Below are positions 1 through 9,582 of a stretch of DNA of 64,000 bases, piece by piece; the first letter of the stretch is position 1; each line of letters starts with the position of its first letter. The notes under the pieces are model-generated. The model searched no databases, had not been told where the DNA came from, and was given only the letters and a program-made list of their open reading frames with translations. The DNA lies in the NCBI RefSeq assembly GCF_011762185.1, contig NZ_JAASQJ010000003.1, positions 496,001 through 560,000 on the forward strand, written 5' to 3'. The DNA is from Dyadobacter arcticus (GTDB lineage Bacteria; Bacteroidota; Bacteroidia; Cytophagales; Spirosomataceae). The position numbers were made by a program, and so were the translations under genes.

Positions 1-729
1 AGAGGTTGCGAGCCATTTTTTTCGTTCGATAAGGTCTTTGGGAACATTAGCAAGATCCTGATTTGTCCACGGAAGCCACTCGTAAAATTGGGAAACATGA
101 GCATCCAATCCCTCAACTTTTTTAGCAAGTGCGGTAGTAATGTCAATGGCAATATCTGGGCGGAATGGGTTAGGACGTTGGAAACGATCGCGGAAGTAGA
201 GAAAAACAGGGTTTTTGGTGAGTGGAGGCACACTACTAAGAATGTTGGGCACAATAACCAGGTATGCTGCGTCTTGTACCACTACACCTGTATTGCGATG
301 ATCGGGATGGTAATCGTTTGTTCTTGGAGCGATAACCACGTCTGCGTTCCATTCCCGGATTTTACGGATCACTGCTAGCCGATTTTCGAGGGTGGGGAAG
401 AGTTCGCCGTCGTGATTGTCGAGGACATCGTATTCAATGCCGAGCCTTTTGGCAACTTCTTTGGTTTCTTTCAGCCTGCGCACGGCAAGCTCGCCGCCCC
501 CAATATCCTGATGCCCCGCGTCACCGTTGGTAAGCGAGACGAATTTGACTTTGTGGCCCATGGAGGAATAAATAGACGCAATACCGCCAGCGCCCAAGTC
601 GCAATCATCGGGGTGAGCGCCAAATACAATTATTTTAAGAGGTGCTTTTAGCGGCTGCGGGTTGTTTTGGGCAAATGCACCTGACATGCCGGCGGCCAAA
701 AGAAACTGGAACAGAAGTTTTTTCATCAT
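1..729 (-). CDS. PIG-L family (LmbE-like) deacetylase, exported, 3' end beyond window
   Basis: A minus-strand frame starts at ATG 729 (a second ATG is at 726) and runs open to the left edge, so the C-terminus is missing. The first 20 residues form a Sec signal peptide ending in AFA-Q. The zinc-binding AHPDD motif is at residues 38-42 and a second HPDH motif lies about 100 residues later; both are hallmarks of PIG-L/LmbE deacetylases, which remove acetyl groups from N-acetylglucosamine-type substrates. With a signal peptide it would act in the periplasm. The substrate is not predictable. It is divergent from pyrG across a 194-bp gap in which only the pyrG promoter was recognised. Confidence 0.88.
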   Translation of the reverse strand, partial: MMKKLLFQFLLAAGMSGAFAQNNPQPLKAPLKIIVFGAHPDDCDLGAGGIASIYSSMGHKVKFVSLTNGDAGHQDIGGGELAVRRLKETKEVAKRLGIEYDVLDNHDGELFPTLENRLAVIRKIREWNADVVIAPRTNDYHPDHRNTGVVVQDAAYLVIVPNILSSVPPLTKNPVFLYFRDRFQRPNPFRPDIAIDITTALAKKVEGLDAHVSQFYEWLPWTNQDLANVPKDLIERKKWLATS

Positions 730-882
730 TTTGCGGGTTTGAAGGTTTGGAATAGCTGCAAAAAGGGAATTTATGAATTTGTCGGGATTATTTGCGACCG
801 TTAACGGAACAGAGTGACAATGCCTTAACCGCCTGGCGGCAAATATTAAATAGCGTCCGCTAAGATTCCTCCAACATTCCTG

Positions 883-890
883 TATCTTTG
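883..890 (+). promoter_or_regulatory. Bacteroidota -7 promoter element of pyrG
   Basis: TATCTTTG is an exact match to the Bacteroidota sigma-A -7 consensus TAnnTTTG and lies 33 bp before ATG 924. It overlaps the upstream TTG-type start at 888, which argues that translation begins at 924. No convincing -33 TTTG is seen at the usual spacing. Confidence 0.6.
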
Positions 891-923
891 TATCCCGTAA
901 TCATAGAAAAAAAGCAACGTCTT

Positions 924-2588
924 ATGGCTTCCAAAGCACAAAAGACCGCGAAGTACATTTTCGTTACGGGCGGTGTTACATCTTCACTTGGCAAGGGAAT
1001 AATTGCCTCCTCATTAGCTAAACTACTGCAAGCCAGAGGACTTTCCGTTACGATTCAAAAGTTTGATCCTTATTTAAATATTGATCCTGGTACCATGAAC
1101 CCTTATGAGCATGGAGAATGCTATGTGACGGATGATGGAGCTGAGACGGACTTGGATCTTGGGCATTATGAACGGTTTTTAAACGTTCGCACTTCACAGG
1201 CTAACAACGTCACAACAGGCAGGGTTTACCATAATGTTATCACAGCCGAACGTCGCGGCGACTTCCTAGGAAAAACGGTCCAGGTTATTCCTCACATTAC
1301 CGATGAACTTAAAAGAAATATGCTTCTGCTTGGTCAAACAGGCGATTATGACATCGTAATCACAGAAATCGGTGGATGCGTGGGAGATATTGAATCCCTG
1401 CCTTTCCTTGAAGCGGTGCGGCAAGTAAAATTTGAGATGGAGGAACATGATACACTGGTGATCCACCTCACACTAATTCCTTATTTGAACTCCGCGGGTG
1501 AACTTAAAACCAAACCTACTCAGCATTCCGTGCGAATGTTGCAGGAATCGGGTATTCAGCCTGACATTCTGGTTTGTCGTTCTGAGCATCCGCTACCCTA
1601 TGATATTCGTAAAAAGATCGCGCTGTTTTGCAATGTGCAGGTGAATTCGGTGATAGAAGCCATGGACGCAGACACGATTTATGCAGTTCCTTTGCTGATG
1701 TTGAAAGAGCGACTGGACCAGCGCGCATTGTATATGCTGGATATTTATAATGATAAAGATGTAGACCTGGATTCCTGGAAAACCTTTTTATCAAGATTAA
1801 AAAATCCGATGGATTCTATCCGGATCGGATTGGTTGGGAAGTATGTCGAATTGCATGATGCTTACAAGTCCATTGTGGAGTCTTTCATCCATGCCGGTGC
1901 AGCCAATGAATGCAAAGTAAACATTGAGTGGATCCATTCAGAAAGCCTTACTTCGGATAATGTGGTTGAAAAGCTTGAAAACCTGGACGGCGTATTAGTT
2001 GCACCTGGCTTTGGCGAGCGTGGCATTGATGGAAAAATTTCTGCTATTCAATATGTGCGCGAGAACAACATTCCTTTTTTCGGGATTTGTCTTGGAATGC
2101 AGATGGCAGTGATCGAGTATGCCAGGAATGTGATCGGCTGGGAAAATGCGCATTCTGTTGAAATGCATCATGATACTGATCATCCCGTAATCCACCTGAT
2201 GAAAGATCAGAAGGATGTTTCCAATAAGGGAGGTACCATGCGTTTGGGTGCTTATGCCTGTCGCATTAAGAAAGATACACTGGCCCACAGCATTTATGGT
2301 AAGACGAACATCAGTGAGCGTCACCGTCACCGGTATGAGTTCAACAACAAGTATTTGAAGGATTTTGAAGAAAAAGGGCTGATTGCAACTGGTATTAACA
2401 CCGAAAACGATCTTGTTGAGATGATGGAATTACCAAGCCATCCATTCTACATTGGTGTTCAGTTCCACCCTGAGTTGAAGAGTACTGTGATGAACCCGCA
2501 CCCGCTTTTTGTAAATTTTGTACGTGCCGCGCTCACTTATTCTTTGGAAAGAAAGACGGTCGAGTCGTTGAATCCTCTAATCCACTAA
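924..2588 (+). CDS. pyrG: CTP synthase
   Basis: Makes CTP from UTP, ATP and glutamine, the last step of de novo pyrimidine nucleotide synthesis in the cytoplasm. The 554-residue product has the usual size. The N-terminal synthetase domain carries the P-loop GGVTSSLGKG near residue 16. The C-terminal class I glutamine amidotransferase domain has the nucleophile in GICLGMQ (Cys about 389) and the His/Glu pair in QFHPE. The open frame extends 12 codons upstream to 888, but that stretch overlaps the promoter element, so ATG 924 (MASKAQK) is chosen. yidC follows after 79 bp with its own promoter. Confidence 0.97.
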   Translation: MASKAQKTAKYIFVTGGVTSSLGKGIIASSLAKLLQARGLSVTIQKFDPYLNIDPGTMNPYEHGECYVTDDGAETDLDLGHYERFLNVRTSQANNVTTGRVYHNVITAERRGDFLGKTVQVIPHITDELKRNMLLLGQTGDYDIVITEIGGCVGDIESLPFLEAVRQVKFEMEEHDTLVIHLTLIPYLNSAGELKTKPTQHSVRMLQESGIQPDILVCRSEHPLPYDIRKKIALFCNVQVNSVIEAMDADTIYAVPLLMLKERLDQRALYMLDIYNDKDVDLDSWKTFLSRLKNPMDSIRIGLVGKYVELHDAYKSIVESFIHAGAANECKVNIEWIHSESLTSDNVVEKLENLDGVLVAPGFGERGIDGKISAIQYVRENNIPFFGICLGMQMAVIEYARNVIGWENAHSVEMHHDTDHPVIHLMKDQKDVSNKGGTMRLGAYACRIKKDTLAHSIYGKTNISERHRHRYEFNNKYLKDFEEKGLIATGINTENDLVEMMELPSHPFYIGVQFHPELKSTVMNPHPLFVNFVRAALTYSLERKTVESLNPLIH

Positions 2589-2616
2589 GCACAAAATACC
2601 TTTAAATAAATCTTAT

Positions 2617-2624
2617 TACCTTTG
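2617..2624 (+). promoter_or_regulatory. Bacteroidota -7 promoter element of yidC
   Basis: TACCTTTG matches TAnnTTTG exactly and lies 43 bp before the yidC ATG at 2668. Transcription would start near 2630, within the short gap after pyrG. No clear -33 box is visible. Confidence 0.55.
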
Positions 2625-2667
2625 CCGTCCCAAACCGGGCGTTTTAATTCAATCATTTAAGTAAATA

Positions 2668-4488
2668 ATGGATAAAAATTTTATAATCGGCTTAGTACTT
2701 ATTATGCTAATGCTGATAGGCTACCAGATACTGGTTCCGAAACCTGTGGAACCAACACCTGAGGAGCAAGTAGTACAAGATACTTCAAAAGCGTCTGTCG
2801 CTTCTACAATTGTCCCGGATTCTATCCAAGCACCCTCCCAATCCAATGATTCTGTTCCGCAAATTGCGCCAAAAGAGCTGGTTATAGAAACAGCAGATAC
2901 CCGTGTTGTTTTTACAAATAAAGGAGGGGTAATGAAAGAGGTTTTGTTGAAAAAATATAAAACCTACGATCAGAAGCCTCTTTATCTGATTGCTGAAAAT
3001 CACAATAGCTTCCGGATCATTTTTCCTACACAGACCGGAGATGTAAACCTCACAGATCAATTTTTTTCAACAACATCAGAAAATCAAACCCTTACAGGAA
3101 AGGATTCAGCCATTGTTACATATCAAACCACCTTAAAAAACAATCAGGTTGTTGAACAAACCTATGTTGTTCACGGGACGGGTTATGTGATCGATTATGG
3201 CATTAAATCAAACGGTTCGGGACTTGCTGACAAAGCCGTACAATTCAATTGGAACAATGATTTGTTGCAATTAGAAAATGATATGAGTAAAAATCGGGAG
3301 GTAGTAACCATCAATTATTACACGGATGAGCTGCTTAGCCTACCCACCAGCGCGACTTCAAATGAAGAAGAAAAGACGGCTGACCCGGTTAAATGGTTTA
3401 CTATCAAGCATAAATATTTTCTGTCAGGATTGATTGCTGCAAAACATGCGCTTACGAACGTCAGTCTTCGCGCCGACGTAAATCCGAATGATTCAACCAT
3501 TGTGAAAACGATGCACGTAACTGCCGGAATCCCCATGTCGGCGATTCAAAAAGGAGACGCCAAGTATCAGTTTTTCCTTGGACCGAATGAATACCATTTA
3601 GTTGATAAGGTTAAGGCCGAGAATTTTGATCAGAATGTATATCTGGGATATGCCTTTTTGAAACCGATTAACAAGTTTTTCCTGGTTCCACTTTTCAACT
3701 TCCTTGAAAAATTTGTGGGCAATTATGGTCTGCTGATTATTTTGCTGGTATTATTCGTTAAGACATTGCTGACGCCTCTGACTTACAAGTCGTACATCAG
3801 CATGGCAAAAATGAAATTGCTGTCTCCCGAGCTTGAACAGATCCGCGCTCAAAATCCGGATGATATGGCAAAGCAGCAGCAGGATCAGATGAAACTTTAT
3901 CAGCAAGTAGGAGTCAGCCCATTGAGCGGATGTATCCCGGTTCTGGCGACCATGCCTATTTTGTTCTCATTATTTTTCCTTTTTCCAAACCTCATAGAAT
4001 TAAGGCAGCAATCGTTTTTGTGGGCAAGTGACCTTTCTACTTACGATTCATTTATCAAGCTGCCCGTCACCATTCCATTGGGAATTGGCAATCACATCAG
4101 CTTATTTACTATCCTGATGACCGCTTCGAGTATTGGATATGCTTATTATAACAATCAGGTAACCCCGACGCAGCCAGGGCCTGTGAACATGAAAATGCTT
4201 GGTTATATCATGCCATTGATGTTTATGTTCGTTTTGAATTCGTTTCCTGCCGGTCTTACCTTCTACTATTTTGTGTCCAATGTCGTAACCATCGCACAGC
4301 AATTGCTGATCAAAAGGTTTGTAAATGAAGATAAGATCAGGGCAATTCTGGAAGATAATCGCAAGAAAAATGCGAATGGGGAAAAGAAGCAGAATAAATT
4401 CCAGAAGTATCTCGAAAAGTCATTACAGGCAGCAGACGAGGCCAAAAAGAAGCAAGCGGAGTTAGAGAAGCGTTCTAAAAAGAAGTAA
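2668..4488 (+). CDS. yidC: Membrane protein insertase YidC
   Basis: Inserts and folds inner-membrane proteins, alone or with the SecYEG translocon. The 606-residue protein begins with a transmembrane anchor (residues 5-21), followed by an acidic linker and a large periplasmic beta-domain (about 75-330) typical of Gram-negative YidC. The conserved five-helix insertase core runs from about 350 to 565, with the cytoplasmic charged hairpin (LLSPELEQIRAQ) after the first core helix. The tail is Lys-rich (KKKQAELEKRSKKK), as in ribosome-contacting YidC proteins. A strong hairpin terminator follows. Confidence 0.97.
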   Translation: MDKNFIIGLVLIMLMLIGYQILVPKPVEPTPEEQVVQDTSKASVASTIVPDSIQAPSQSNDSVPQIAPKELVIETADTRVVFTNKGGVMKEVLLKKYKTYDQKPLYLIAENHNSFRIIFPTQTGDVNLTDQFFSTTSENQTLTGKDSAIVTYQTTLKNNQVVEQTYVVHGTGYVIDYGIKSNGSGLADKAVQFNWNNDLLQLENDMSKNREVVTINYYTDELLSLPTSATSNEEEKTADPVKWFTIKHKYFLSGLIAAKHALTNVSLRADVNPNDSTIVKTMHVTAGIPMSAIQKGDAKYQFFLGPNEYHLVDKVKAENFDQNVYLGYAFLKPINKFFLVPLFNFLEKFVGNYGLLIILLVLFVKTLLTPLTYKSYISMAKMKLLSPELEQIRAQNPDDMAKQQQDQMKLYQQVGVSPLSGCIPVLATMPILFSLFFLFPNLIELRQQSFLWASDLSTYDSFIKLPVTIPLGIGNHISLFTILMTASSIGYAYYNNQVTPTQPGPVNMKMLGYIMPLMFMFVLNSFPAGLTFYYFVSNVVTIAQQLLIKRFVNEDKIRAILEDNRKKNANGEKKQNKFQKYLEKSLQAADEAKKKQAELEKRSKKK

Positions 4489-4511
4489 AATTTGGTGTAA
4501 TCGTAATATAA

Positions 4512-4548
4512 GGGCAATGTTCCAAACCGGAATGTTGCCCGTTTTTTT
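4512..4548 (+). terminator. Rho-independent terminator after yidC
   Basis: A 12-bp stem pairs GGGCAATGTTCC with GGAATGTTGCCC (two G-U type pairs) around an AAACC loop, followed directly by G and seven T residues. It lies 23 bp after the yidC stop. Confidence 0.85.
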
Positions 4549-4606
4549 CTCCTAGAATGGTTTTTGTATCTTACTGATCAAACCAACTTTGACCCACACA
4601 AGCCTG

Positions 4607-6319
4607 ATGAGATTTATCATTTTCTTGATTTTGTTTACCTACTTAGGCCTGGATTATTCTGTATTTGGGCAAAATGTAGCACAAACCGAAAGCAGGTACA
4701 GGGCGGCTGTTAACGACTACAAACAAGGCCGCTATGCTATGGCAATGGACAAATTGTTTCCGCTGACCAGCATTAATGTTAAAACAACTTACTCGCCTTA
4801 CGCCCAGTATTATTACGCGCTTTCGGCGTATCAATTAAAGCGTTTGAAAGATAGCAGACAAATGCTTCTGCAATTGCAGAGCCGCTATCCCGGCTGGAAC
4901 AAAATCAATGATGTCTACTATTTGCTGGGGACGATTGGCCTGGAAAATGGGCAATTCAATGAAGGATTGGAAAATCTGCTGAGAATTAAGGATTCATCGT
5001 TTGCTAAGGATGTTCAGGCATTAAAATACCACCATTTATCCTCAATAAAGGATCTTGGAAAGTTGAAGGAACTTCAACGGCAATACGGCTCCGACCGGGA
5101 GATTGCCCTGGTGTTATTCCAGAATATTCAAGGTTCTACCACATCACCCCAATCAGATATTCAGATTGCTGATCAACTCGAGAAGCAGTTCAAATTCACT
5201 AAAAAGGAAAAGGCTGTTTCAGAGGAAACGCCGAAGCGCAGCACGCCGAAAGCCGATACGCAATGGACCAAGGGTTATCTGGACATTTCTGTGCTATTAC
5301 CATTCAGGTTAGACGAATTCAGTACATCCAAACACAGGAGCAATCAGTTTGCTTATGATTATTACCAGGGTCTTACCATGGCAAAAGAGCAATTGCTTTC
5401 TGAGGGTATTAATGTGAACCTCTGGGCTTACGATGTAGGCACCGATGCAAAAAGCATGGAGAGCATTGTGGATAACAAGAACTTTCAGTTATCGGATATG
5501 GTGATTGGCCCGCTGTATAGTAGCACTTTCGATGTTACTGCCAATTACATTTCGCAATCGGGAGCAATCATGCTGAACCCGCTTTCTACGGATATCGGCT
5601 TGTTGAAATCAGCCTCAAATATTTACCTGGGTCATCCTTCCATTACCTATCAGACGCAAAGGGCAGCACAATGGATGAGAACGCAAGGTTCCGGACTTTC
5701 AGCCGCCGTATTTTATGGAAATACGGCAAAGGACTCCCTGATGGCAGCCTCTTATGCGAATGAATGGAAGAGTAAGGGTGGAAAAATTATCGGAATGGTT
5801 AAAATACTAGGCGACCGAGAATGGATCGAAAGCAATATTTCAAGTTACGAAACAGTAAAGCCGTCGCACATTGCCTTGTTTTCTACTGATGGTTCGTCAG
5901 GAGCGAGTCTCATGCAGGTGCTAAATGGACGTAAACTGACGACTATTCCAGTTCTCGCTACTTCTACAAGTTTCAATAGTCAGCAATCGCGGGTTACAAA
6001 ATATGGGTCGAGGCTGTATTTGATCAACGCGGATTATGTTGACAGAGAGAAGGAAAGTATCCGATTGTTTCAGAAAGACTATTGGAATAAAACCAGCACA
6101 TTCCCTACCGTATATTCGTATCAGGGATACGACCAGCTTTTGTTTTTCGGACGAATGCTATCCAAATACAAGGATAGGTTTTCCAATGGCCTGCAATCCA
6201 GAAAATATGGTGAAGAAGAATATCTTCTTGCGGGTTTTGACTATACCAAGGCTAATGAAAACCAGATTACGCCTGTTTTGAAATTCAATGGTTCCAAATG
6301 GGTGCCCGTTGACAGGTAA
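4607..6319 (+). CDS. Exported TPR protein with periplasmic-binding (type 1) domain
   Basis: The 570-residue product starts with a Sec signal peptide (MRFIIFLILFTYLGLDY...FGQ). The N-terminal half is helical and reads as tetratricopeptide repeats (about 25-170: paired Y/A/L patterns such as YAQYYYALSAYQLKRL). After a Lys-rich linker, residues from about 225 (DISVLLPFRLDEF) resemble the type 1 periplasmic binding fold seen in amino-acid ABC binding proteins and in LpoA-type penicillin-binding-protein activators. ATG 4607 is preferred over TTG 4589 because it begins exactly at the signal peptide. The ligand is unknown and no transporter is adjacent. It is followed 19 bp later by hemL. Confidence 0.75.
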   Translation: MRFIIFLILFTYLGLDYSVFGQNVAQTESRYRAAVNDYKQGRYAMAMDKLFPLTSINVKTTYSPYAQYYYALSAYQLKRLKDSRQMLLQLQSRYPGWNKINDVYYLLGTIGLENGQFNEGLENLLRIKDSSFAKDVQALKYHHLSSIKDLGKLKELQRQYGSDREIALVLFQNIQGSTTSPQSDIQIADQLEKQFKFTKKEKAVSEETPKRSTPKADTQWTKGYLDISVLLPFRLDEFSTSKHRSNQFAYDYYQGLTMAKEQLLSEGINVNLWAYDVGTDAKSMESIVDNKNFQLSDMVIGPLYSSTFDVTANYISQSGAIMLNPLSTDIGLLKSASNIYLGHPSITYQTQRAAQWMRTQGSGLSAAVFYGNTAKDSLMAASYANEWKSKGGKIIGMVKILGDREWIESNISSYETVKPSHIALFSTDGSSGASLMQVLNGRKLTTIPVLATSTSFNSQQSRVTKYGSRLYLINADYVDREKESIRLFQKDYWNKTSTFPTVYSYQGYDQLLFFGRMLSKYKDRFSNGLQSRKYGEEEYLLAGFDYTKANENQITPVLKFNGSKWVPVDR

Positions 6320-6338
6320 TACTTTTTGACAACTCACC

Positions 6339-7634
6339 ATGAATACTTCCACGAGTCAGAACCTTTTTGAAAAAGCACAACATTATATACCAGGAGGTGT
6401 CAATTCGCCGGTAAGGGCGTTCAGGGCGGTAGGAGGAACCCCTATTTTCATCAAATCGGCCAAAGGCGCTTATGTGTACGACGAAGACGGAAACGAATAC
6501 ATAGAGCTGATCAATTCCTGGGGGCCAATGATCCTGGGACATGCGAATGAATTGATCCAGCAGGCCGTTTCCGATGCCATTCAACATTCTTTCTCGTTTG
6601 GCGCACCTACACGGAAAGAGGTGGAAATGGCCGAACTGATTGTCAGCATGGTACCTTCCATTGAGAAAGTGCGAATGGTCAATTCAGGCACGGAAGCGAC
6701 TATGTCCGCGATCCGGGTTGCGAGAGGATTTACCGGGAGAGACAAGATCATTAAGTTTGAAGGTTGTTACCACGGGCATGGCGACAGCTTCTTAATTGCT
6801 GCCGGAAGTGGTGCAGCTACATTTGGAACACCGGATAGCCCGGGCGTTACCAAAGGAGTAGCTCATGATACGTTAACGGCTCCGTTTAATGATCTGGCCG
6901 CTGTTCAACAGCTGGTCGATGCAAATAAAGAGCAAATTGCAGCACTGATCCTTGAACCGGTTGTCGGAAATATGGGGTGTGTGTTGCCAGCAGAAGGGTT
7001 TTTAGCCGGATTGCGCAGGATTTGTGATGAGGAAGGTACTGTGCTCATTTTGGATGAGGTGATGACAGGATTTCGTTTGGCAAAGGGAGGAGCGCAGGAA
7101 AGATTCGGAATAACGCCAGATCTTACAACGTTAGGAAAAATTATAGGCGGCGGAATGCCGGTTGGCGCTTATGGTGGCCGTGCAGAAATAATGAACTGGG
7201 TTTCACCCGCGGGACCAGTCTATCAGGCAGGAACATTATCTGGAAATCCAATCGCAATGGCAGCAGGACTTACCATGCTAAATTATCTAAACGAGCATCC
7301 GGAAGTTTACTCCCAACTAGAAAATTCAGGGAACAAATTAGTAACTGGATTTAAGAATTCGCAGGAAAAGCTTGGGCTCAATTACACATTGAACCACATT
7401 GGGTCTATGTATACGCTATTTTTTACAGATCAGCCGGTAACAGATCTCTCATCCGCGAAATCCTCAGATCTGGTTTTATTTGGGAAATACTTTCATGCAA
7501 TGCTAAACCGCGGAATTTACATGGGCCCATCTCAATTCGAAGCGATGTTTCTGTCCACAGCGCTAACCGACGATCATTTAAATAAAATAATCCAAGCCAA
7601 CGAAGATTCCCTCAAAGAAATTCAAAGTCTGTAA
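6339..7634 (+). CDS. hemL: Glutamate-1-semialdehyde 2,1-aminomutase
   Basis: A PLP enzyme converting glutamate-1-semialdehyde to 5-aminolevulinate in the C5 pathway of heme synthesis. It is 431 residues long, normal for the family, and starts with the typical NLFEKAQHYIPGGVNSPVRA region. The PLP lysine is K267 in TTLGKIIGGGMPVG, LDEVMTGFR binds the cofactor (about 238-246) and NSGTEA lies at 115-120. It acts in the cytoplasm. The following glycosyltransferase begins at most 10 bp after the stop, so the two are probably co-transcribed, although no functional link is obvious. Confidence 0.97.
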   Translation: MNTSTSQNLFEKAQHYIPGGVNSPVRAFRAVGGTPIFIKSAKGAYVYDEDGNEYIELINSWGPMILGHANELIQQAVSDAIQHSFSFGAPTRKEVEMAELIVSMVPSIEKVRMVNSGTEATMSAIRVARGFTGRDKIIKFEGCYHGHGDSFLIAAGSGAATFGTPDSPGVTKGVAHDTLTAPFNDLAAVQQLVDANKEQIAALILEPVVGNMGCVLPAEGFLAGLRRICDEEGTVLILDEVMTGFRLAKGGAQERFGITPDLTTLGKIIGGGMPVGAYGGRAEIMNWVSPAGPVYQAGTLSGNPIAMAAGLTMLNYLNEHPEVYSQLENSGNKLVTGFKNSQEKLGLNYTLNHIGSMYTLFFTDQPVTDLSSAKSSDLVLFGKYFHAMLNRGIYMGPSQFEAMFLSTALTDDHLNKIIQANEDSLKEIQSL

Positions 7635-7644
7635 ATTGGACCCA

Positions 7645-8655
7645 ATGCACTTCTATTCCATCATCATCCCTGTATACAACCGCCCCGGCGAGTTGCAGGA
7701 GCTGCTGGAATGTCTGGTAAATCAAACTTTTCAGAATTTTGAAGTAATTATTGTTGAAGATGGATCCAGTATCAAAGCAGATGAAGTCGTACACGCTTTT
7801 GAGGATAGATTACATATCAGATATTTCGTTAAGGAAAATGGTGGCCAAGGTTTCGCAAGAAATTATGGATTTGAACGTGCAGAGGGCGACTATTTCATTC
7901 TTTTTGATTCGGACGCGCTGATAGAGCCGGATTACCTACAGATTGTGGAGCAAAGACTGACCACAGATTATGTGGATTTGTATGGAGGCCCGGACACGGA
8001 TCATTCGTCTTTCACACCCATCCAAAAAGCAATCAGCTACTCCATGACTTCGCTCTTTACTACGGGCGGCATACGAGGCAAGAAAAACAATATGGGCGGA
8101 ACATTCCATCCCAGAAGCTTCAATATGGGACTTTCCAGGGAAGTTTGGGAAAAGACCGGTGGATTTCTGACCAGTCGGATGGGGGAGGATATCCTTTTCA
8201 GTATCGGCGCTATTCGGTCAGGTTTTCGCTCAGCCTTGATTCCCGAGGCGTTTATTTACCATAAACGGCGGACAAAATTCCTTCCGTTTTTTAAACAGCT
8301 AAAATTCTTTGGGCGGGCAAGAATCAACATTGCGCGATTTTATCCTGACGAACTGAAACTGGTCCATACATTCCCGCTGCTATTTACAATCGGCGTATGT
8401 AGCATTCCGTTCTGGTTTTTTATTTTCAAGCCATTTTTCTTTCTCGGGATCGTCGGAGTGGCTATCTATGTGCTGCTCCTATTTATAGATGCATTAAGGC
8501 AAACGAAGAATTTAGAAGTGGCATTTTTAAGCATTGGAGCAGCTTTTGTGCAGCTATTTGGCTACGGTACCGGATTTTTGCAGGAGGGTTTTAAACGACT
8601 TTTTGAAAAAAAGTCGCACCGGGAGACCGGCGCTGCGATTGAGTATCCTTCGTAG
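7645..8655 (+). CDS. Family 2 glycosyltransferase with C-terminal membrane segments
   Basis: The 336-residue product has a GT-A fold: YSIIIPVYNRPGELQELL at the N-terminus, VEDGSS for nucleotide-sugar binding, the DxD metal motif in LFDSDA (about residue 92), and a GEDILFS acceptor-site motif (ED) near 175. Two hydrophobic helices follow at about 240-285, anchoring it in the inner membrane. It probably adds a sugar to a lipid- or polysaccharide-linked acceptor, but donor and acceptor are unknown. ATG 7645 is used; a TTG three codons earlier overlaps the hemL stop region. It ends at a cluster of short palindromes and converges with a methyltransferase gene. Confidence 0.85.
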   Translation: MHFYSIIIPVYNRPGELQELLECLVNQTFQNFEVIIVEDGSSIKADEVVHAFEDRLHIRYFVKENGGQGFARNYGFERAEGDYFILFDSDALIEPDYLQIVEQRLTTDYVDLYGGPDTDHSSFTPIQKAISYSMTSLFTTGGIRGKKNNMGGTFHPRSFNMGLSREVWEKTGGFLTSRMGEDILFSIGAIRSGFRSALIPEAFIYHKRRTKFLPFFKQLKFFGRARINIARFYPDELKLVHTFPLLFTIGVCSIPFWFFIFKPFFFLGIVGVAIYVLLLFIDALRQTKNLEVAFLSIGAAFVQLFGYGTGFLQEGFKRLFEKKSHRETGAAIEYPS

Positions 8656-8660
8656 GATGG

Positions 8661-8750
8661 CGAGACTTGCCAAGTCTGTGCTGGTAGGTGAAGTGGGGTA
8701 AGACTTGGTAAGTCTGTCCAAGCCCGGAGTAAGACTTGGTAAGTCTGTCC
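8661..8750. repeat. Cluster of three AGACTTG...CAAGTCT palindromes (REP-like)
   Basis: Three short palindromes lie between convergent genes: AGACTTGCCAAGTCT at 8663-8677, AGACTTGGTAAGTCT at 8701-8715 and again at 8732-8746. The last two sit inside identical 22-bp direct copies (8698-8719 and 8729-8750; GTAAGACTTGGTAAGTCTGT plus CC). The same core flanks the RAYT transposase gene at 50.5-51.3 kb, so these are probably REP-type elements mobilised by such an enzyme. They lack the T-tract of a terminator. Confidence 0.7.
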
Positions 8751-8754
8751 CGAC

Positions 8755-9525
8755 CTACTTCCGGCAGAAGTAAACAATTTCTTCACCAGGTAACGAATAT
8801 TTCTTAACCTCGGCAGCTGAAAGTTCATCCATTACAAAACGATCTTCCAGCACATTGAAGCCACCCTTCTCCAATTCAGCCCCATAATTTTTACCAAAAA
8901 GACGCAGGTGATCATTTTGCAGAAAGTGCTTTTCACGCTCTTTCGGGTCAATAATTGAAGCGTCCTCATAGGTAACATCGTATTTCATATCCTGCGGGGA
9001 TTGGATTAATGCCCATCCGCCTGGTTTCAGTACACGATGCAACTCACTCATTGCGAGGATATAATCGTCCACATGTTCCATCACGTGATTGCAAAAAGCA
9101 ACATCGAATGTATTGTCGGGGAACGGGATTTCGTGGATGTCCATTTTTACTTTAGCCAGAGGGGATTCTATATCAGCAGTGATATAGTCTAGGTTTTTCA
9201 TTTGTTCAAACCGGTCGATGAAGCAATATTCCGGTGCGACGTGTAAAACTTTGAGATTGGCTGAGTAAAAGTTTGTTTTTCTTCTCAGATAAAGTCCCAT
9301 TAAACGATGCCGTTCAAGGGAAAGGCAATTTGGACAAAGGGCATTTTCGCGGCTCGATGTGTTTCGTCCATAAGGCAGGAACTTCCTGTAATGGCTCTCA
9401 CAAACGGGGCATTCGACTTTATTACCAATGTAAAATATGCTGAGCATGCGGGCAACCCAGTGACCTACCAATTGGAGATAGGGGCGGGGGATGTGTCGTA
9501 AGACTAAACTAATGATGGATTTCAT
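8755..9525 (-). CDS. SAM-dependent methyltransferase with N-terminal zinc-ribbon-like segment
   Basis: The 256-residue product carries two CxxC pairs (CPVC near 39, CPNC near 65), suggesting a small zinc ribbon. A class I methyltransferase follows: the SAM-binding strand is LKVLHVAPE (about 90), FDVAFCNHVMEHVDD holds the post-II acidic region, and HRVLKPGGWALIQSP is the classic motif III. The substrate is unknown; related proteins in Bacteroidota often sit in surface-polysaccharide regions, and a glycosyltransferase is the convergent neighbour. The N-terminal stretch (IISLVLRHIPRPYLQLVG) is amphipathic rather than a clear signal. Confidence 0.82.
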   Translation of the reverse strand: MKSIISLVLRHIPRPYLQLVGHWVARMLSIFYIGNKVECPVCESHYRKFLPYGRNTSSRENALCPNCLSLERHRLMGLYLRRKTNFYSANLKVLHVAPEYCFIDRFEQMKNLDYITADIESPLAKVKMDIHEIPFPDNTFDVAFCNHVMEHVDDYILAMSELHRVLKPGGWALIQSPQDMKYDVTYEDASIIDPKEREKHFLQNDHLRLFGKNYGAELEKGGFNVLEDRFVMDELSAAEVKKYSLPGEEIVYFCRK

Positions 9526-9582
9526 TAAATCTATTAACTAAAAATTAATAATTTAGGATCATCATCCGGAAATATCAAGTAA

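Noticed and set aside
8661..8750. Possible CRISPR-like array
   Set aside because: Only two identical 22-bp units with a 9-bp gap and a third diverged palindrome; no spacer regularity and no cas genes.
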